DNA of 64,000 bases from contig NZ_MTAW01000084.1 of assembly GCF_002154725.1 (NCBI RefSeq), positions 1-64,000 on the forward strand, in the 5' to 3' direction. The notes below the pieces were generated by a model. That model saw only the letters and a list, made by a program, of their open reading frames with translations. It made no database searches and was not told where the DNA came from. This DNA is from Nostoc sp. 106C. GTDB taxonomy: Bacteria > Cyanobacteriota > Cyanobacteriia > Cyanobacteriales > Nostocaceae. Below are positions 63,962-64,000 of the stretch, in pieces. Numbering within the stretch: the first letter of the stretch is position 1; each line of letters opens with the position of its first letter. The translations under genes were made by a program, and so were the position numbers.

Positions 63962-63993
63962 ACTACGATAAATTGGTCAAATTAACGTAGTAT
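63962..63993 (-). promoter_or_regulatory. Dyad motif (site G) upstream of the VOC gene
   Basis: Read on the minus strand: ATACTACG, 8 bases, ACCAATTTA, TCGTAGT, 32 bp in total. The outer halves are perfectly inverted. It also faces whatever gene lies beyond the window end. Confidence 0.65.
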
Positions 63994-64000
63994 AGTAAAT

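Noticed and set aside
1-64000. tRNA or rRNA genes
   Set aside because: Spacers were read for cloverleaf hallmarks such as GGTTCGAATCC; none found by eye. A tRNAscan run would settle this.

Overview
The window is chromosomal DNA of a cyanobacterium, most likely a filamentous, heterocyst-forming type (Nostoc/Calothrix/Tolypothrix-like). The signs are the very frequent HIP1 octamer GCGATCGC, an NDH-1 subunit NdhD, an SLH-plus-OprB 'iron uptake' type porin, a DUF2808 protein, WD40/STAND proteins, and short heptamer repeats in spacers. This placement is inference from gene content; no rRNA or tRNA gene was seen.

Region 1 (0.2-12 kb) is a compact plus-strand block: a small P-loop ATPase, a 1582-residue STAND-like ATPase with 14 WD40 repeats (start overlapping the previous stop), a 1690-residue mosaic protein with an eCIS-core/DUF4157 domain (HEVVH) and a nuclease-like C-terminus, and a pentapeptide-repeat protein 21 bp behind it. 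It reads as a polymorphic-toxin or injection-system cargo locus with a candidate immunity protein.

Region 2 (12-34.7 kb) is mostly housekeeping and envelope: thrB, a coiled-coil protein, ndhD, a Uma2-family gene lacking a usual acidic residue and framed by 51-bp palindromic direct repeats, a glycosidase/pepsin-like fusion, a small HExxH protein, an esterase, an ABC-2 exporter pair, two secreted beta-helix proteins, a phosphoribosyltransferase, an msrB-egtC-egtB antioxidant group, a MAPEG protein and a beta-lactamase-fold protein.

Region 3 (35-64 kb) is dominated by organosulfur metabolism: an arylsulfotransferase, a GST-DUF442 fusion, three sulfonate-type binding proteins, an AprA/AprB-like flavoprotein-ferredoxin pair, a porin, a vanadium-haloperoxidase homologue, a nitroreductase, SsuB, a TauD-like dioxygenase, a methyltransferase, SsuC, an SfnB/DszC-like flavoprotein, SsuD, SsuE and a VOC protein. 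A plausible pathway is: porin, then binding proteins and SsuBC for uptake, then SsuDE, TauD-like and SfnB-like enzymes to release sulfite.

Two regulatory signals, not annotated by gene calling, tie Region 3 together. One is a dyad motif (TACT...ACCGTAGT, 29 or 32 bp) at seven places in front of genes of this set. The other is an 11-codon leader ORF with three consecutive cysteine codons and a strong ribosome-binding site, 192 bp upstream of ssuB. Together they suggest sulfur- or cysteine-responsive control. Two inverted copies of a MITE-like element bracket the middle of the region, and a truncated amidohydrolase gene lies beside one copy.
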